A stretch of 37,949 nt of DNA from Catenovulum agarivorans DS-2 (GCF_000568405.1 NZ_ARZY01000044.1:1-37949); one strand, 5' to 3'; shown: positions 25,414 through 35,084, numbered from the stretch's first letter. The notes: generated by a model not told the origin, from the letters alone. Program-made: numbers and translations.

Positions 25414-27531
25414 TTACCCAGCGCTATCGCTTGCTTCTGGTGCCGCAGGCTTAGGCTCAGCACAAGCTTTCATGCTTAAACGCACACGACCTTGGCGGTC
25501 GATTTCTAATACTTTAACTTTAGTCACTTGACCTTGAGATAAGTAATCAGAAACGTTGTTAACTCGCTCTTCAGCAATTTGAGAAATGTGCACTAGGCCT
25601 TCTTTGCCTGGTAAAATTTCAACAAATGCACCGAAATCTACGATGCGAGTAACTTTACCGTCGTAAATCGTACCAACTTCAACTTCAGCAGTTAAAGACT
25701 TGATACGGTCAATTGCAGCATCTGCTTTATCTTTACCAGTTGCAGCAATTTTTACTGTACCATCATCTTCAATCTCGATAGTTGTACCCGTTTCTTCGGT
25801 TAATTGACGGATAGTTGCACCGCCTTTACCGATAACATCACGGATTTTATCAGGGCTGATTTTGATAGTGTAAATACGAGGAGCAAATTCAGAAACTTCA
25901 GTTCTGTGGCCGCCGATAGCTTGGTCCATTACACCTAAAATGTGTAAACGAGCCGCTTTCGCTTGGTTCAATGCAATTTGCATGATCTCTTGAGTGATAC
26001 CTTCAATTTTAATGTCCATCTGTAGCGCAGTGATACCTTCGGTCGTACCCGCTACTTTAAAGTCCATATCACCTAAGTGGTCTTCGTCACCTAAAATGTC
26101 AGACAGAACAACAAAGTTATCGCCTTCTTTTACTAAGCCCATTGCGATACCCGCAACAGAAGCTTTAATTGGTACACCCGCGTCCATTAACGCAAGAGAA
26201 GAACCACAAACAGAAGCCATAGAGCTTGAACCGTTTGATTCTGTGATTTCAGAAACGATACGTACTGTGTACGGGAATTCTTCCAAAGATGGCATAACAG
26301 CAGCTACACCACGCTTAGCCAAACGGCCATGACCAATTTCACGACGCTTAGGTGCACCAACCATACCCGTTTCACCAACACAGTATGGAGGGAAATTATA
26401 GTGGAATAAGAAGTTGTCAGTCTTGTCGCCTGTTAAGTCATCGAATCTTTGCGCATCTTTTTCTGTACCTAGAGTTGCAACAACGATTGCTTGAGTTTCA
26501 CCACGGGTAAATAGTGAAGAACCATGAGTACGAGGTAAAATACCAGTACGAACGTCAAGTGCACGAACCATAGTTGGATCACGACCATCAATGCGAGGCT
26601 CGCCAGCAATAATGCGGCTACGTACCACTTTCTTTTCAACAGAGCCTAAGAATTCACCAACTAATTTTTGGTCAACTTCTTCGTCTTCTTCAACAATTTT
26701 GGCTAAAGCAGACTCTTTTACTGCAGTCGCAGCATCTTTACGCTCTACTTTATCTGCGATTTGGTATGCTTGAGTGAAACCATCTTTTGATAACGCTTCT
26801 ACTTTTTCATATAAAGCACTATCGATCGCAGGTGCGACCCAAGTTGAAGGAGCTGGGTTTACAGCTTCAACAAACTGGTTGATGTTTTGAATAACCGTTT
26901 GCATTTGCTCATGGCCATACATGACAGCACCTAACATGGTGTCTTCACTTAAAATTGAAGCTTCAGACTCAACCATAAGGACTGCATTCTCAGTACCAGC
27001 AACCACTAAATCTAATTCTGAATCAGCCATTTCACTGCTCAGAGGGTTCAGCATGTATTGACCATCTTTGTAACCAACACGCGCTGCACCAATTGGACCT
27101 TGGAAAGGAATACCAGCAATTGATAACGCCGCAGAAACACCAATCATAGCAACGATATCAGGTGCAATCTCAGGGTTTACCGACATTACAGTTGCAACAA
27201 CTTGAACTTCGTTGGTGTATTCTTTCGGGAATAATGGGCGGATAGGACGGTCAATTAATCGAGCCGTTAACGTTTCACCTTCAGACGGCTTACCTTCACG
27301 TTTAAAGAAGCCACCAGGAATTTTACCCGCAGCGTAAGTTTTCTCTAAATAGTTAACCGTTAATGGGAAAAAATCTCTTACTTCGTCATCTTTTTTTGCT
27401 ACGACACTTACCAATACTGAAGTATCGTCCATACTCACCATAACAGCGGCTGATGCTTGTCTTGCAACAACACCTGTTTCCAAAGTGACCTGGTGTTGGC
27501 CAAACTGGAATGAAGTTGTAATTGGAGTCAC
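25414..27531 (-). CDS. pnp: Polyribonucleotide nucleotidyltransferase (PNPase)
   Basis: 3'-to-5' phosphorolytic exoribonuclease of the RNA degradosome. 705 residues, normal length. Two RNase PH-like halves are visible (N-terminal [30 protein letters not shown]; second half FNFPPYC-like [14 protein letters not shown] and [12 protein letters not shown] with the active-site block [19 protein letters not shown]). They are followed by a KH domain (about 555-612, [11 protein letters not shown]) and an S1 domain (about 620-690, [20 protein letters not shown]). The start is GTG at 27531 with AAGGA upstream. It follows rpsO, as in most gammaproteobacteria. Confidence 0.97.
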   Translation of the reverse strand: MTPITTSFQFGQHQVTLETGVVARQASAAVMVSMDDTSVLVSVVAKKDDEVRDFFPLTVNYLEKTYAAGKIPGGFFKREGKPSEGETLTARLIDRPIRPLFPKEYTNEVQVVATVMSVNPEIAPDIVAMIGVSAALSIAGIPFQGPIGAARVGYKDGQYMLNPLSSEMADSELDLVVAGTENAVLMVESEASILSEDTMLGAVMYGHEQMQTVIQNINQFVEAVNPAPSTWVAPAIDSALYEKVEALSKDGFTQAYQIADKVERKDAATAVKESALAKIVEEDEEVDQKLVGEFLGSVEKKVVRSRIIAGEPRIDGRDPTMVRALDVRTGILPRTHGSSLFTRGETQAIVVATLGTEKDAQRFDDLTGDKTDNFLFHYNFPPYCVGETGMVGAPKRREIGHGRLAKRGVAAVMPSLEEFPYTVRIVSEITESNGSSSMASVCGSSLALMDAGVPIKASVAGIAMGLVKEGDNFVVLSDILGDEDHLGDMDFKVAGTTEGITALQMDIKIEGITQEIMQIALNQAKAARLHILGVMDQAIGGHRTEVSEFAPRIYTIKISPDKIRDVIGKGGATIRQLTEETGTTIEIEDDGTVKIAATGKDKADAAIDRIKSLTAEVEVGTIYDGKVTRIVDFGAFVEILPGKEGLVHISQIAEERVNNVSDYLSQGQVTKVKVLEIDRQGRVRLSMKACAEPKPAAPEASDSAG

Positions 27532-27708
27532 AATAATGTTTCCTTTGTTCTTACTTTAATCTTTAATCGCTTATTTTCGCGACTAATTATACGTAACTAT
27601 TTTGCAAATAAGTAGAGCTAAATCGATATAAATTGCGAGTACCACAGCCGTATAAGCCAAGTTCAATTTATAATGATTTAACTCTATATTTATAAACAAA
27701 ACCGAAAA

Positions 27709-27734
27709 AAAAAGGGCCTTTTTAGGCCCTTTTT
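27709..27734 (-). terminator. Terminator between rpsO and pnp
   Basis: AAAAAGGGCCT pairs with AGGCCCTTTTT (11 bp, 4-base loop), and on the minus strand a long T-run follows. It should separate much rpsO mRNA from pnp. Confidence 0.88.
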
Positions 27735-27754
27735 CACAATAAATTCATCTAGGA

Positions 27755-28024
27755 TTAACGACGTAAACCTAGACGCTTGATTAATGAAGTGTAACGCTCT
27801 ACATCTTTACGCTTCAAATAATCTAATAAGCTACGACGAGAGTTAACCATACGGATCAAACCACGACGAGAGTGGTGATCTTTTTTGTGGTCAGAGAAGT
27901 GACCTTGTAATTTGTTAATTCTGTGCGTTAATAAAGCAACTTGTACTTCAGGTGAACCAGTGTCGCCTTCTTTTGTTGCATATTCAGCAACAACTTTTGC
28001 TTTTTCTTCAAGAGTTAGTGACAT
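27755..28024 (-). CDS. rpsO: 30S ribosomal protein S15
   Basis: An 89-residue small-subunit protein that binds the 16S rRNA central domain early in assembly. The sequence [38 protein letters not shown] and [21 protein letters not shown] is highly typical. The ATG at 28024 has GGAG six bases upstream and gives the standard start; an in-frame codon at 28036 adds four residues without support. A good promoter lies at 28089-28116 and a terminator follows. Unusually, 920 bp separate it from truB. Confidence 0.97.
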   Translation of the reverse strand: MSLTLEEKAKVVAEYATKEGDTGSPEVQVALLTHRINKLQGHFSDHKKDHHSRRGLIRMVNSRRSLLDYLKRKDVERYTSLIKRLGLRR

Positions 28025-28088
28025 AATCATCTCCAAAATTCGGGTGCGCCGATCACTAAGCCAGCGAACCTAATAAAATGAACCGCGG

Positions 28089-28116
28089 ATTCTACGCGAA
28101 TTGAGTAAAAGATCAA
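28089..28116 (-). promoter_or_regulatory. Promoter of rpsO
   Basis: On the minus strand TTGATC (28111-28116) and TAGAAT (28089-28094) are 16 bp apart, about 65 bp before the rpsO start. It matches sigma70 elements well. Confidence 0.6.
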
Positions 28117-28178
28117 CTCAAAAAATCGCTAGTAGGTTTAGTGAACTGAGCCCACTGTAAGCATAATTTCCGAATAAT

Positions 28179-28219
28179 GCACTCAACAGGCAGCGCTTTA
28201 ACCCCCGAGCTCACAAGCC
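28179..28219. repeat. Shared 41-bp block beside repeat d
   Basis: This block and 28509-28549 have equal length and match at 35 of 41 positions, including a GCAGCGCTTTAACC core and CCGAGCTCA. The offset of 330 bp equals the offset between repeats d and f, so they are two units of one tandem duplication. Confidence 0.7.
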
Positions 28220-28220
28220 C

Positions 28221-28319
28221 ACTCGATGCATGATTTTCTAAAAGCGCTGTTCGCCAGTCCCTGGCCGCTCACATAAGATATCCCTATCTTATGAAGTTTT
28301 AGAAAACCAGCATTCGAGT
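28221..28319 (-). repeat. Two-hairpin GGA-loop repeat, copy d
   Basis: On the minus strand the outer stem pairs 28297-28319 with 28221-28243 (TTTTCTAAAA core and ACTCGA tip). P2 is CATAAGAT/ATCTTATG around AGGGAT (28280-28285). P3 is GCC/GGC around AGGGACT (28256-28262), the only seven-base loop. The AAAACTT box, the GAGCG linker and ACAGCG are conserved. Confidence 0.82.
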
Positions 28320-28387
28320 ACGCTTTTATCGAGCACATTTATTGCTGCTAGAATACGATGTATCAATGAGCAACAATATAAAAATCA

Positions 28388-28501
28388 GGAAAGTGCTAGA
28401 GCATTAACTTAGAGCAAAATCTCTTTTTCAGGGATGAAAAAGCGAAGCGTACATGGAAGTATTTACAGCGTTTTTGCGATAGTTATGCTCTAGTGATTTC
28501 C
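28388..28501 (+). repeat. Two-hairpin GGA-loop repeat, copy e
   Basis: The outer stem runs from GGAAA (28388-28392) and CTAGAGCAT (28396-28404) to ATGCTCTAG (28485-28493) and TTTCC (28497-28501), with GCAAAA pairing TTTTGC inside. P2 is CTTTTTC/GAAAAAG around AGGGAT (28430-28435). P3 is TAC/GTA around ATGGAA (28453-28458). The CTAG-to-CTAG unit is 98 bp, as in copy a. Confidence 0.87.
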
Positions 28502-28508
28502 GCATATA

Positions 28509-28549
28509 GCACTGTACTAGCAGCGCTTTAACCTCCGAGCTCAAAAGCC
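28509..28549. repeat. Shared 41-bp block beside repeat f
   Basis: Second copy of the block at 28179-28219, 330 bp further on, with 35 of 41 positions identical. Confidence 0.7.
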
Positions 28550-28653
28550 AACTGCAAGCATAATTTCCCAAAAACGCTGTACACCGTCCATGGTCGCTCC
28601 CAAACGTCGTCCCAGACGTTTGAAGTTTTGGTAAATCAGCATTCCAGTCGGCT
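28546..28653 (-). repeat. Two-hairpin GGA-loop repeat, copy f
   Basis: Two 29-base outer arms (28625-28653 and 28546-28574) pair without gaps at about 22 positions. P2 is CAAACGTC/GACGTTTG around TGGGAC (28609-28614). P3 is ACC/GGT around ATGGAC (28586-28591). The AAAACTT box, the GAGCG linker and ACAGCG are present. Confidence 0.84.
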
Positions 28654-28798
28654 CAGTCATACTTGGGCATCGCTAAATGTAGCGGTACTGAAAGTTTGGT
28701 GAATTGTCGCCAGAGGAAATCAGCTACTGATTGAGGAAAATTGAAAAAGAAAGAGTAACCAAAGAGTTTATAGCAACTATATGGTAGGAAAGGTGGTG

Positions 28799-28890
28799 GT
28801 GATTGTTTTTCGCAAAACTTCCAATCGGTAGGGATACCGTTTGAGAGCGGGCCATGGATGGCCTTGCAGCGATTTTGCGAAAAATATCAC
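28799..28890 (+). repeat. Two-hairpin GGA-loop repeat, copy g
   Basis: The outer stem pairs GTGAT (28799-28803) with ATCAC (28886-28890) and TTTTTCGCAAAA (28806-28817) with TTTTGCGAAAAA (28873-28884). P2 has CGGT/ACCG plus CAA/TTG around AGGGAT (28830-28835). P3 is GGCC/GGCC around ATGGAT (28854-28859). The AAAACTT box, the GAGCG linker and GCAGCG are present. Confidence 0.87.
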
Positions 28891-28944
28891 TATCAGCTTG
28901 ACCTTAGTTACCACCAAATCAGCAGCAACCAAGAATTCAGAGAC

Positions 28945-29847
28945 TTAGTTCTGACTCACCAATCTTTTCGGCTGCAAATTACGGTTTTCTTCAAGCTCAG
29001 CCACACCCAACATAGAATTAGTCGACTCACGATAAACACGATATGTGCCTAAGTCGCCTTCCAACCACTTAATACGTTGACCATTACTAAACCTATCAGC
29101 CAACTCATCGGTTAACTGAATAACCGGAATATGCTGAATACCCGCATCCATCGGCAATAATTTGTCGGCCAATTCAGCTTCACTCATAGCTTGTAAAGTA
29201 GGTAAATCAAACATAGGTAAACCATCAAAACCAGTTACTTGAGTACGACGTAACTGAATCACATGTGCACCACAGCCCAGCTTCTCACCTAAATCATCAA
29301 CCAGTGTACGAATATAAGTGCCTTTTGAGCAATGCACAGTCATCTTTACATTAGGTAAGGCGATTTCATCTACAGTGATAGAGAAAATTTCAATTTGACG
29401 AATCGGTCTTGGAACATCAATACCTTGACGGGCATAAAAATATAAAGGTTTACCTTGATATTTTAGTGCCGAATAAATAGAAGGTTGTTGATCTTGCACG
29501 CCAATAAAATTTTCGACCATTTGGCGAATTTGCATCTCATCACAAGTCACATCTCGCGTTTCAACCACTTCACCTTCAGAGTCAGACGTCGTAGTACGTT
29601 CACCTAGTTTTGCCGTTACTTGATATGTTTTATCCGCATCCAATAAAAACTGACTAAACTTAGTCGCTTCGCCAAAACAAATAGGCAATAAACCAGTTGC
29701 CAATGGATCTAATGCACCTGTGTGCCCTGCTTTTTTAGCTGAATATAAAAAGCGCACAGTTTGCAACGCTTTGTTTGAGCTTATATCTTGTGGCTTATCT
29801 AATAATACAATGCCATTGATATTTACAAATGTGCGTTTATTTGCCAC
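28945..29847 (-). CDS. truB: tRNA pseudouridine-55 synthase
   Basis: Converts U55 in the T-loop of tRNAs to pseudouridine. 300 residues, normal. The active-site block AGHTGALDPLATGLLPICFGEATK holds catalytic Asp47; the N-terminal GIVLLDKPQDISSN and the motif RLFYARQGI-like YFYARQGIDVPRP are typical. A C-terminal PUA-like region follows GAHVIQLRRTQVTGF. The start is GTG at 29847 with AGAGGG upstream. It is 16 bp after rbfA in the nusA-infB operon; the transcript would run on into the repeat cluster before rpsO. Confidence 0.96.
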   Translation of the reverse strand: MANKRTFVNINGIVLLDKPQDISSNKALQTVRFLYSAKKAGHTGALDPLATGLLPICFGEATKFSQFLLDADKTYQVTAKLGERTTTSDSEGEVVETRDVTCDEMQIRQMVENFIGVQDQQPSIYSALKYQGKPLYFYARQGIDVPRPIRQIEIFSITVDEIALPNVKMTVHCSKGTYIRTLVDDLGEKLGCGAHVIQLRRTQVTGFDGLPMFDLPTLQAMSEAELADKLLPMDAGIQHIPVIQLTDELADRFSNGQRIKWLEGDLGTYRVYRESTNSMLGVAELEENRNLQPKRLVSQN

Positions 29848-29863
29848 AGTTACCCTCTAACCG

Positions 29864-30289
29864 TTATTCTTTATCTTGGCGCTCGTCTTGAGCTGCTTGC
29901 TCTTCATCTGAATGAAATTGCTCAGACTTTTGCTTGTCGGATTTAACAGCTTTATCAACTAATTCAGACATGCGTATACCTTCATTCAAACTTGTATCTA
30001 ATACAAACTTAACTGACGGCACGTGGCGCATTCGCAAACGTTTAGCCAACAAAGAACGGATATAAGGTGCTAATTCATTTAACTGATTAACACTGCTTTT
30101 AGCTTTTTCTTCATCTTGTAACAGTGAAGATATAAAGATCTTGGCGTAAGCTAAATCTCTTGACACTTCAACTTCAGAAATAGTCACCATGCCAATTCTT
30201 GGGTCTTTAAGATCACGCTGTAAAATTTGTGCAGCTTCTTTTTGCACCTGTTGAGCAACTCGATCAGCTCTTGAAAACTCTCTTGCCAT
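29864..30289 (-). CDS. rbfA: Ribosome-binding factor A
   Basis: A 141-residue KH-type factor that helps mature the 16S rRNA 5' end and matters in cold adaptation. The core REFSRADRVAQQVQKEAAQIL, DPRIGMVTISEVEVSRDLAYAKIF and the RMRHVPSVKFVLDTSLNEG segment are diagnostic. The C-terminal tail is long, charged and Gln/Glu-rich (about residues 115-141), probably disordered. It sits between infB and truB; a hairpin terminator lies in the infB-rbfA gap. Confidence 0.95.
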   Translation of the reverse strand: MAREFSRADRVAQQVQKEAAQILQRDLKDPRIGMVTISEVEVSRDLAYAKIFISSLLQDEEKAKSSVNQLNELAPYIRSLLAKRLRMRHVPSVKFVLDTSLNEGIRMSELVDKAVKSDKQKSEQFHSDEEQAAQDERQDKE

Positions 30290-30321
30290 ATACTCTTAAA
30301 CTCTATTGATATTGAGCGCAA

Positions 30322-30342
30322 AAAGGGGCCTTAGGCCCCTTT
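30322..30342 (-). terminator. Intra-operon terminator between infB and rbfA
   Basis: AAAGGGGCC pairs with GGCCCCTTT (9 bp, 3-base loop), and T-rich sequence follows on the minus strand. It could lower rbfA/truB expression relative to infB. Confidence 0.75.
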
Positions 30343-30370
30343 ATATACTTAACCTACAATGATTGAAGGG

Positions 30371-33040
30371 TTATAGCTGACGTTTAACTTCAACTATTTC
30401 AAATACTTCAATCACATCGCCAACTTTAACGTCGTTGTAGTTCTTAACACCGATACCACACTCTGTACCATTACGAACTTCTGCAACGTCATCTTTAAAG
30501 CGACGCAGTGATTCTAACTCACCTTCGTAAATAACTACGTTTTCACGCAATACACGGATTGGATTATTACGTTTTACAACACCTTCTGTAACCATACAGC
30601 CGGCAATTGCACCAATCTTAGGTGAACGGAATACATCACGAACTTCTGCAAGACCGATAATTTCCTGTTTAAATTCAGGCTCTAACATACCGCTCATTGC
30701 TTTCTTAACTTCGTCGATTAAGTCATAAATTACGCTGTAGTAACGAAGCTCAACTGACTCAGTTTCAATAGTACGACGTGCGGTAGCATCGGCACGAACA
30801 TTGAAACCAAGAATGATAGCCTGAGACGCAGCAGCTAAGGTTGCATCTGTTTCAGTGATACCACCTACACCACTACCGATAATCTTAACTTTAACTTCAT
30901 CGGTCGAAAGTTTAATTAACGAGTCAGAAATTGCTTCGAGTGAACCTTGAACGTCAGACTTAAGTACGATGTTAAGTTCTTTAACGTCGCCTTCAGTCAT
31001 ATTAGAGAACATGTTCTCTAACTTAGCTTTTTGCTGGCGAGCTAACTTAACTTCACGGAATTTACCTTGACGTTTTAAAGATACTTCACGAGCTTTTTTC
31101 TCATCTTTAACAGCAGTAGCTTCATCACCTGCTGCAGGTACACCAGAAAGACCTAAAATCTCAACTGGAATAGATGGGCCTGCCTCATCAATGTCTTTAC
31201 CATTTTCGTCTCTCATCGCACGGATTCGGCCGTACTCCAGACCACATAAAATAATATCGCCTTTTTTCAAGCGGCCAGATTGAACTAAGATACTGGCAAC
31301 TGGGCCACGGCCTTTATCAAGTTTAGACTCAATAACGACACCAGATGCTAAACCTTCATGGACAGCGTCTAGATCAAGCATTTCAGATTGTAAAAGAATC
31401 GATTCTAATAACTCATCAATACCTTGACCTGATTTAGCAGAAACATGACAGAATTGTACATCACCACCCCAATCTTCTGGGATGACATCATGTTGAGCTA
31501 ACTCGTTTTTAACTCTATCTGGATCTGATTCTTCTTTATCTATCTTGTTAACAGCTACAACCAAAGGCACGCCTGCTGCTTTGGCATGTTGTACCGCCTC
31601 GATTGTTTGTGGCATAACACCATCGTCTGCGGCAACAACTAGCACAACAATATCGGTTGCTTTAGCACCACGAGCACGCATTGCAGTAAACGCGGCGTGA
31701 CCAGGTGTATCTAAAAATGAAATCATACCTTGGTCTGTTTCAACATGGTATGCACCAATGTGCTGTGTAATGCCACCAGCTTCGCCAGAGGCAACTTTAG
31801 CACGACGAATATAATCAAGTAGTGACGTTTTACCATGGTCAACGTGACCCATAACAGTGACAACTGGTGGGCGACGACGAATTTCTGTCTGCTCACCACG
31901 GTTTGCTAATAAATCTTCTTCTAACGCATTCTCGCTAACCGCTTTACCAACATGACCCATTTCATCGATTACTAACAATGCAGTTTCTTGGTCGATTACT
32001 TGGTTAATCGTAACCATAGCACCCATTTTCATCATTACTTTGATGACTTCAGTACCTTTAACTGCCATTTTAGCTGCTAAGTCAGCAACGGTAATGGTTT
32101 CACCAACACGGACTTCGTGCTGAGTTGGAGCAACTGGTTTTTGGAAGCTGTGTTGCATGTTTTTCGGCGTTGCAATTTTTTTACGTTTACCTTTAGGTGC
32201 ACGGCTGCTTGCAACTGCTTGCGCTTCTTCGTCTTTCTTAGAAGTTTTCTTCTTACGACGACGAGAGCCTTTTTCCTCGCGACGCTCTTGCTCGCGTTCA
32301 GCTTCTTGAGCATAACGAGAAGAGTGACTATGAACTTCTTTTTTCTCTTCTTCTTTACGGCGAGCCTCTTCAGCAGCCCAACGCTCCGCGTTTTCTTCCG
32401 CAAGACGTTTAGCTTCTTCAGCAATGCGCGCAGCTTCAGCTTCAGCTTTTTTACGCTCTTCTTCTTCTTTTTTCTGACGAAGCGCTATTTCTTCTTCGGT
32501 TTCAACATGCTTAGGCGCTTTTTTCGCCTCAACTTTAGGCGCTTTTTCAGCTTCAGCAGCAGGCTTTTGTTCTGCGGATTGCTTAGCTTGCTCTTCAGCT
32601 TCACGTTTTGCTTGCTCTTCTGCTGCTTTTTTCGCAGCTTCTTCAGCTTCGCGTTTTGCTTGCTCTTCCGCTGCTCTTTTCGCAGCTTCTTCAGCTTCGC
32701 GTTTTGCTTGTTCTTCTGCTTTCTCAGCTTCAAGTGCACTTGCTTTTACATAAGTGCGTTTCTTACGAACTTCAACTTGGACTGATTTCGCTTTGCCATG
32801 GTTACCAGAAACACTTAAAGTGCTTTTGGTTTTACGCTGTAACGTCATTTTACTAGGTTGTGACGCTGGCTCGTCTCCCCCATGATATTTACTTAAATGC
32901 GTTAATAATGTTTGTTTTTCTTGCTCGGTAACTTGGCTATCCGCTGTTTTTTTAATACCAGCCTCAGCAAATTGCTGTACTAGCTTATCAACCGATGTAC
33001 CTACATCTGCGGCAAGTTTATCTATCGAAACTTCTGACAT
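30371..33040 (-). CDS. infB: Translation initiation factor IF-2
   Basis: GTPase that brings fMet-tRNA to the 30S subunit. 889 residues, matching the long E. coli form. An IF2-N domain opens the protein (about 1-50). A low-complexity Glu/Lys/Ala/Arg region (about 100-285) follows, with near-repeats of [11 protein letters not shown] second IF2-N type segment (about 310-360) precedes the G domain with GHVDHGKT (398-405), DTPGHAAF and NKID. The C-terminal domains end the protein. Internal start codons for shorter IF2 isoforms, known in E. coli, cannot be confirmed here. It lies 20 bp after nusA. Confidence 0.97.
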   Translation of the reverse strand: MSEVSIDKLAADVGTSVDKLVQQFAEAGIKKTADSQVTEQEKQTLLTHLSKYHGGDEPASQPSKMTLQRKTKSTLSVSGNHGKAKSVQVEVRKKRTYVKASALEAEKAEEQAKREAEEAAKRAAEEQAKREAEEAAKKAAEEQAKREAEEQAKQSAEQKPAAEAEKAPKVEAKKAPKHVETEEEIALRQKKEEEERKKAEAEAARIAEEAKRLAEENAERWAAEEARRKEEEKKEVHSHSSRYAQEAEREQERREEKGSRRRKKKTSKKDEEAQAVASSRAPKGKRKKIATPKNMQHSFQKPVAPTQHEVRVGETITVADLAAKMAVKGTEVIKVMMKMGAMVTINQVIDQETALLVIDEMGHVGKAVSENALEEDLLANRGEQTEIRRRPPVVTVMGHVDHGKTSLLDYIRRAKVASGEAGGITQHIGAYHVETDQGMISFLDTPGHAAFTAMRARGAKATDIVVLVVAADDGVMPQTIEAVQHAKAAGVPLVVAVNKIDKEESDPDRVKNELAQHDVIPEDWGGDVQFCHVSAKSGQGIDELLESILLQSEMLDLDAVHEGLASGVVIESKLDKGRGPVASILVQSGRLKKGDIILCGLEYGRIRAMRDENGKDIDEAGPSIPVEILGLSGVPAAGDEATAVKDEKKAREVSLKRQGKFREVKLARQQKAKLENMFSNMTEGDVKELNIVLKSDVQGSLEAISDSLIKLSTDEVKVKIIGSGVGGITETDATLAAASQAIILGFNVRADATARRTIETESVELRYYSVIYDLIDEVKKAMSGMLEPEFKQEIIGLAEVRDVFRSPKIGAIAGCMVTEGVVKRNNPIRVLRENVVIYEGELESLRRFKDDVAEVRNGTECGIGVKNYNDVKVGDVIEVFEIVEVKRQL

Positions 33041-33060
33041 TCAGTTCTACCTCCGCCGTA

Positions 33061-34569
33061 TTATTCAGCTTCGTTCTCGCCACCAAACCAACAAATGTTA
33101 CGGGCTTTCATAATTAATTCACCTGCGCTCTTTTCATCTAAGCCTTCTACGTCAGAAATATCGTCGATTCCCTGCTCGGCTAAGTCTTCTAAGGTACAAA
33201 CGCCTTTGCTGGCTAAAACAAATGCTGTATGGCGGTCTAGACCTTCTAGCGCCAGTAAATCTTCCGCTGGCTCGGTGTTCTCTAAGGTTTCTTCATTTGC
33301 TAAAGCCATGGTTGTTAAAGCCGCTTTAGCTCGATTACGAAGCTCTTCAACAATGTCTTCATCAAATCCTTCAATTTCCAGCAATTCATTCACTGGTACG
33401 TATGCAATTTCCTCTAGGCTTGAAAATCCTTCTTCAACCAAAACAGTGGCAAAGTCTTCATCAATGTCGAGTTTGTCAATAAACAATGACATAAGTTTGT
33501 CATTCTCTGCCTGATGTTTCTCGTTCATATCAGCGACTGTCATCACATTGAGTTGCCAACCAGTTAACTGACTGGCGAGTCTTACATTTTGCCCACTGCG
33601 TCCTATTGCTTGAGCTAGGTTGTCCGCTTCCACAGCAATATCCATAGTGCCTTTGTCTTCATCAACAATAATAGATGCGACATCGGCTGGTGCCATGGCG
33701 TTGATCACGTACTGTGCTGGGTTGTCATCAAACAACACAATATCAATACGCTCTCCATCAAGTTCACTAGAAACTGCTTGGACACGTGAACCACGCATAC
33801 CTACACAAGCCCCTACTGGGTCGATTCTTTTGTCGTTCGTTTTAACGGCAATTTTAGCTCGCGAACCTGGGTCGCGCGCTGCCGAACGAATTTCTAACAT
33901 TTCTTCGCCTATTTCTGGCACTTCAATGCGGAATAACTCAATTAACATGTCTGGTCGGGTACGACTCATCATTAATTGAGGACCACGTGCTTCAGGCTTA
34001 ATATCAAATAACAAACCACGAACTCTGTCACCTGGACGGAAGGTTTCTCGTGGTAATAATTCTTCACGACGAATAATCGCTTCAGCATTGTTACCTAAAT
34101 CTAAAATTACGCCTTCACGACCAGACTTTTTAACAACACCAGTTAATAGTTCACCAACTTTTTCTTCGTACTCTTCAACTATTTGAGCACGTTCAGCTTC
34201 GCGTACTTTTTGTACGATAACTTGTTTTGCTGTTTGTGTTGTAATTCGGTCAAATTCGATAGACTCTATTTCTTCTTCTACATATTCGCCTAACTGAATT
34301 TCAGGGTTTTCGTACTGCGCTGCTTCTAAGCCAATTTCCGAAAATGGGTTTTCTAAAACATTTCCCGTATCTTCAACAACTAACCAGCGACGAAATGTTA
34401 CGAAATCACCACTTTTACGGTCGATACTCACACGAATGTCGATATCGCCTTCGTATTTTTTCTTAGTGGCCATAGATATAGCAGATTCCAACGCTTGGAA
34501 AATTTTCTCACGAGGAACCGCTTTTTCATTTGATACAGCTTCCGCTACTAACAAGATCTCTTTGTTCAT
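33061..34569 (-). CDS. nusA: Transcription termination/antitermination protein NusA
   Basis: RNA-polymerase-binding factor for pausing, termination and rRNA antitermination. 502 residues. An N-terminal domain ([24 protein letters not shown]), an S1 domain near 135-200 ([23 protein letters not shown]), KH1/KH2 (about 230-345, [30 protein letters not shown]) and two C-terminal acidic AR repeats (about 365-490) complete the gammaproteobacterial form. It lies 24 bp after rimP. In E. coli NusA represses its own operon; the terminator before rimP offers a site for that here, as inference. Confidence 0.97.
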   Translation of the reverse strand: MNKEILLVAEAVSNEKAVPREKIFQALESAISMATKKKYEGDIDIRVSIDRKSGDFVTFRRWLVVEDTGNVLENPFSEIGLEAAQYENPEIQLGEYVEEEIESIEFDRITTQTAKQVIVQKVREAERAQIVEEYEEKVGELLTGVVKKSGREGVILDLGNNAEAIIRREELLPRETFRPGDRVRGLLFDIKPEARGPQLMMSRTRPDMLIELFRIEVPEIGEEMLEIRSAARDPGSRAKIAVKTNDKRIDPVGACVGMRGSRVQAVSSELDGERIDIVLFDDNPAQYVINAMAPADVASIIVDEDKGTMDIAVEADNLAQAIGRSGQNVRLASQLTGWQLNVMTVADMNEKHQAENDKLMSLFIDKLDIDEDFATVLVEEGFSSLEEIAYVPVNELLEIEGFDEDIVEELRNRAKAALTTMALANEETLENTEPAEDLLALEGLDRHTAFVLASKGVCTLEDLAEQGIDDISDVEGLDEKSAGELIMKARNICWFGGENEAE

Positions 34570-34593
34570 TATTCAGCCCCGCTACCAGAGTTC

Positions 34594-35049
34594 CTAAAAT
34601 TGAGGAACTACTTGTGCCTTTTCAATATTTTTAAATGGAATCTCATACTCTGCATTATCGACTTCCAAAATAATGCAGTTATTTTCAATGCTATTTAGTT
34701 GCCCGCTAAATTTACGGCGACCTTCAATTGGCATTTTGGTTTTAACGTTTAATTTTGCCCCGACATACTGCGAGTACTGCTCTGGTTTAAATAAAACCCT
34801 ATCCATGCCTGGTGACGATACTTCTAACACGTACTCACCACTGATCGGGTCTTCAACATCAAGCACTGAGCTAACTTGTCGACTGACTTCGGCGCAGTCA
34901 TCTACACCTATGCCATTTTCATGGTCTATATACACTCGTAAGATAGAGTGTTTACCCGCTCGGAAAAATTCTAATCCCCAGTAGGTAAATCCTGTAACAG
35001 CTACCGCTTGGGAGACTAATGTCTCAAGCTTAATATCTTGTTTTGACAA
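34594..35049 (-). CDS. rimP: Ribosome maturation factor RimP
   Basis: A 151-residue factor for 30S assembly. The segment LRVYIDHENGIGVDDCAEVSRQVSSVLDVEDPISGEYVLEVSSPGMDR is near-identical in style to E. coli RimP. The true start is most likely TTG at 35049: AGAGGT lies six bases upstream, and the length then equals the family norm. The longer open frame up to 35118 runs through the terminator hairpin and is not coding. It is the first protein gene of rimP-nusA-infB-rbfA-truB, behind the tRNA genes. Confidence 0.93.
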   Translation of the reverse strand: MSKQDIKLETLVSQAVAVTGFTYWGLEFFRAGKHSILRVYIDHENGIGVDDCAEVSRQVSSVLDVEDPISGEYVLEVSSPGMDRVLFKPEQYSQYVGAKLNVKTKMPIEGRRKFSGQLNSIENNCIILEVDNAEYEIPFKNIEKAQVVPQF

Positions 35050-35084
35050 AAATGACCTCTGATTTTTCAAAACACAAAATAAAA

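Larger units (their letters stand above)
28025..28944. other. Repeat-filled gap between truB and rpsO
   Basis: This 920-bp gene-free stretch contains the rpsO promoter (28089-28116) and four two-hairpin repeats (28221-28319, 28388-28501, 28546-28653, 28799-28890) in alternating orientation. Two of them belong to a tandem duplication with a period of about 330 bp. The stretch 28660-28795 shows nothing I recognise. The open frames here are repeat sequence, not genes. Confidence 0.8.

Noticed and set aside
28163-28890. CRISPR array
   Set aside because: The repeats are about 75-115 bp, unequal in sequence, alternate in orientation and are not regularly spaced; no cas gene is present.
32117-32785. 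222-codon plus-strand frame rich in Phe, Leu and Ser
   Set aside because: It is antisense to the Glu/Lys/Ala repeat region of infB. GAA and AAA codons read backwards give Phe and Leu, which explains both the length and the composition.
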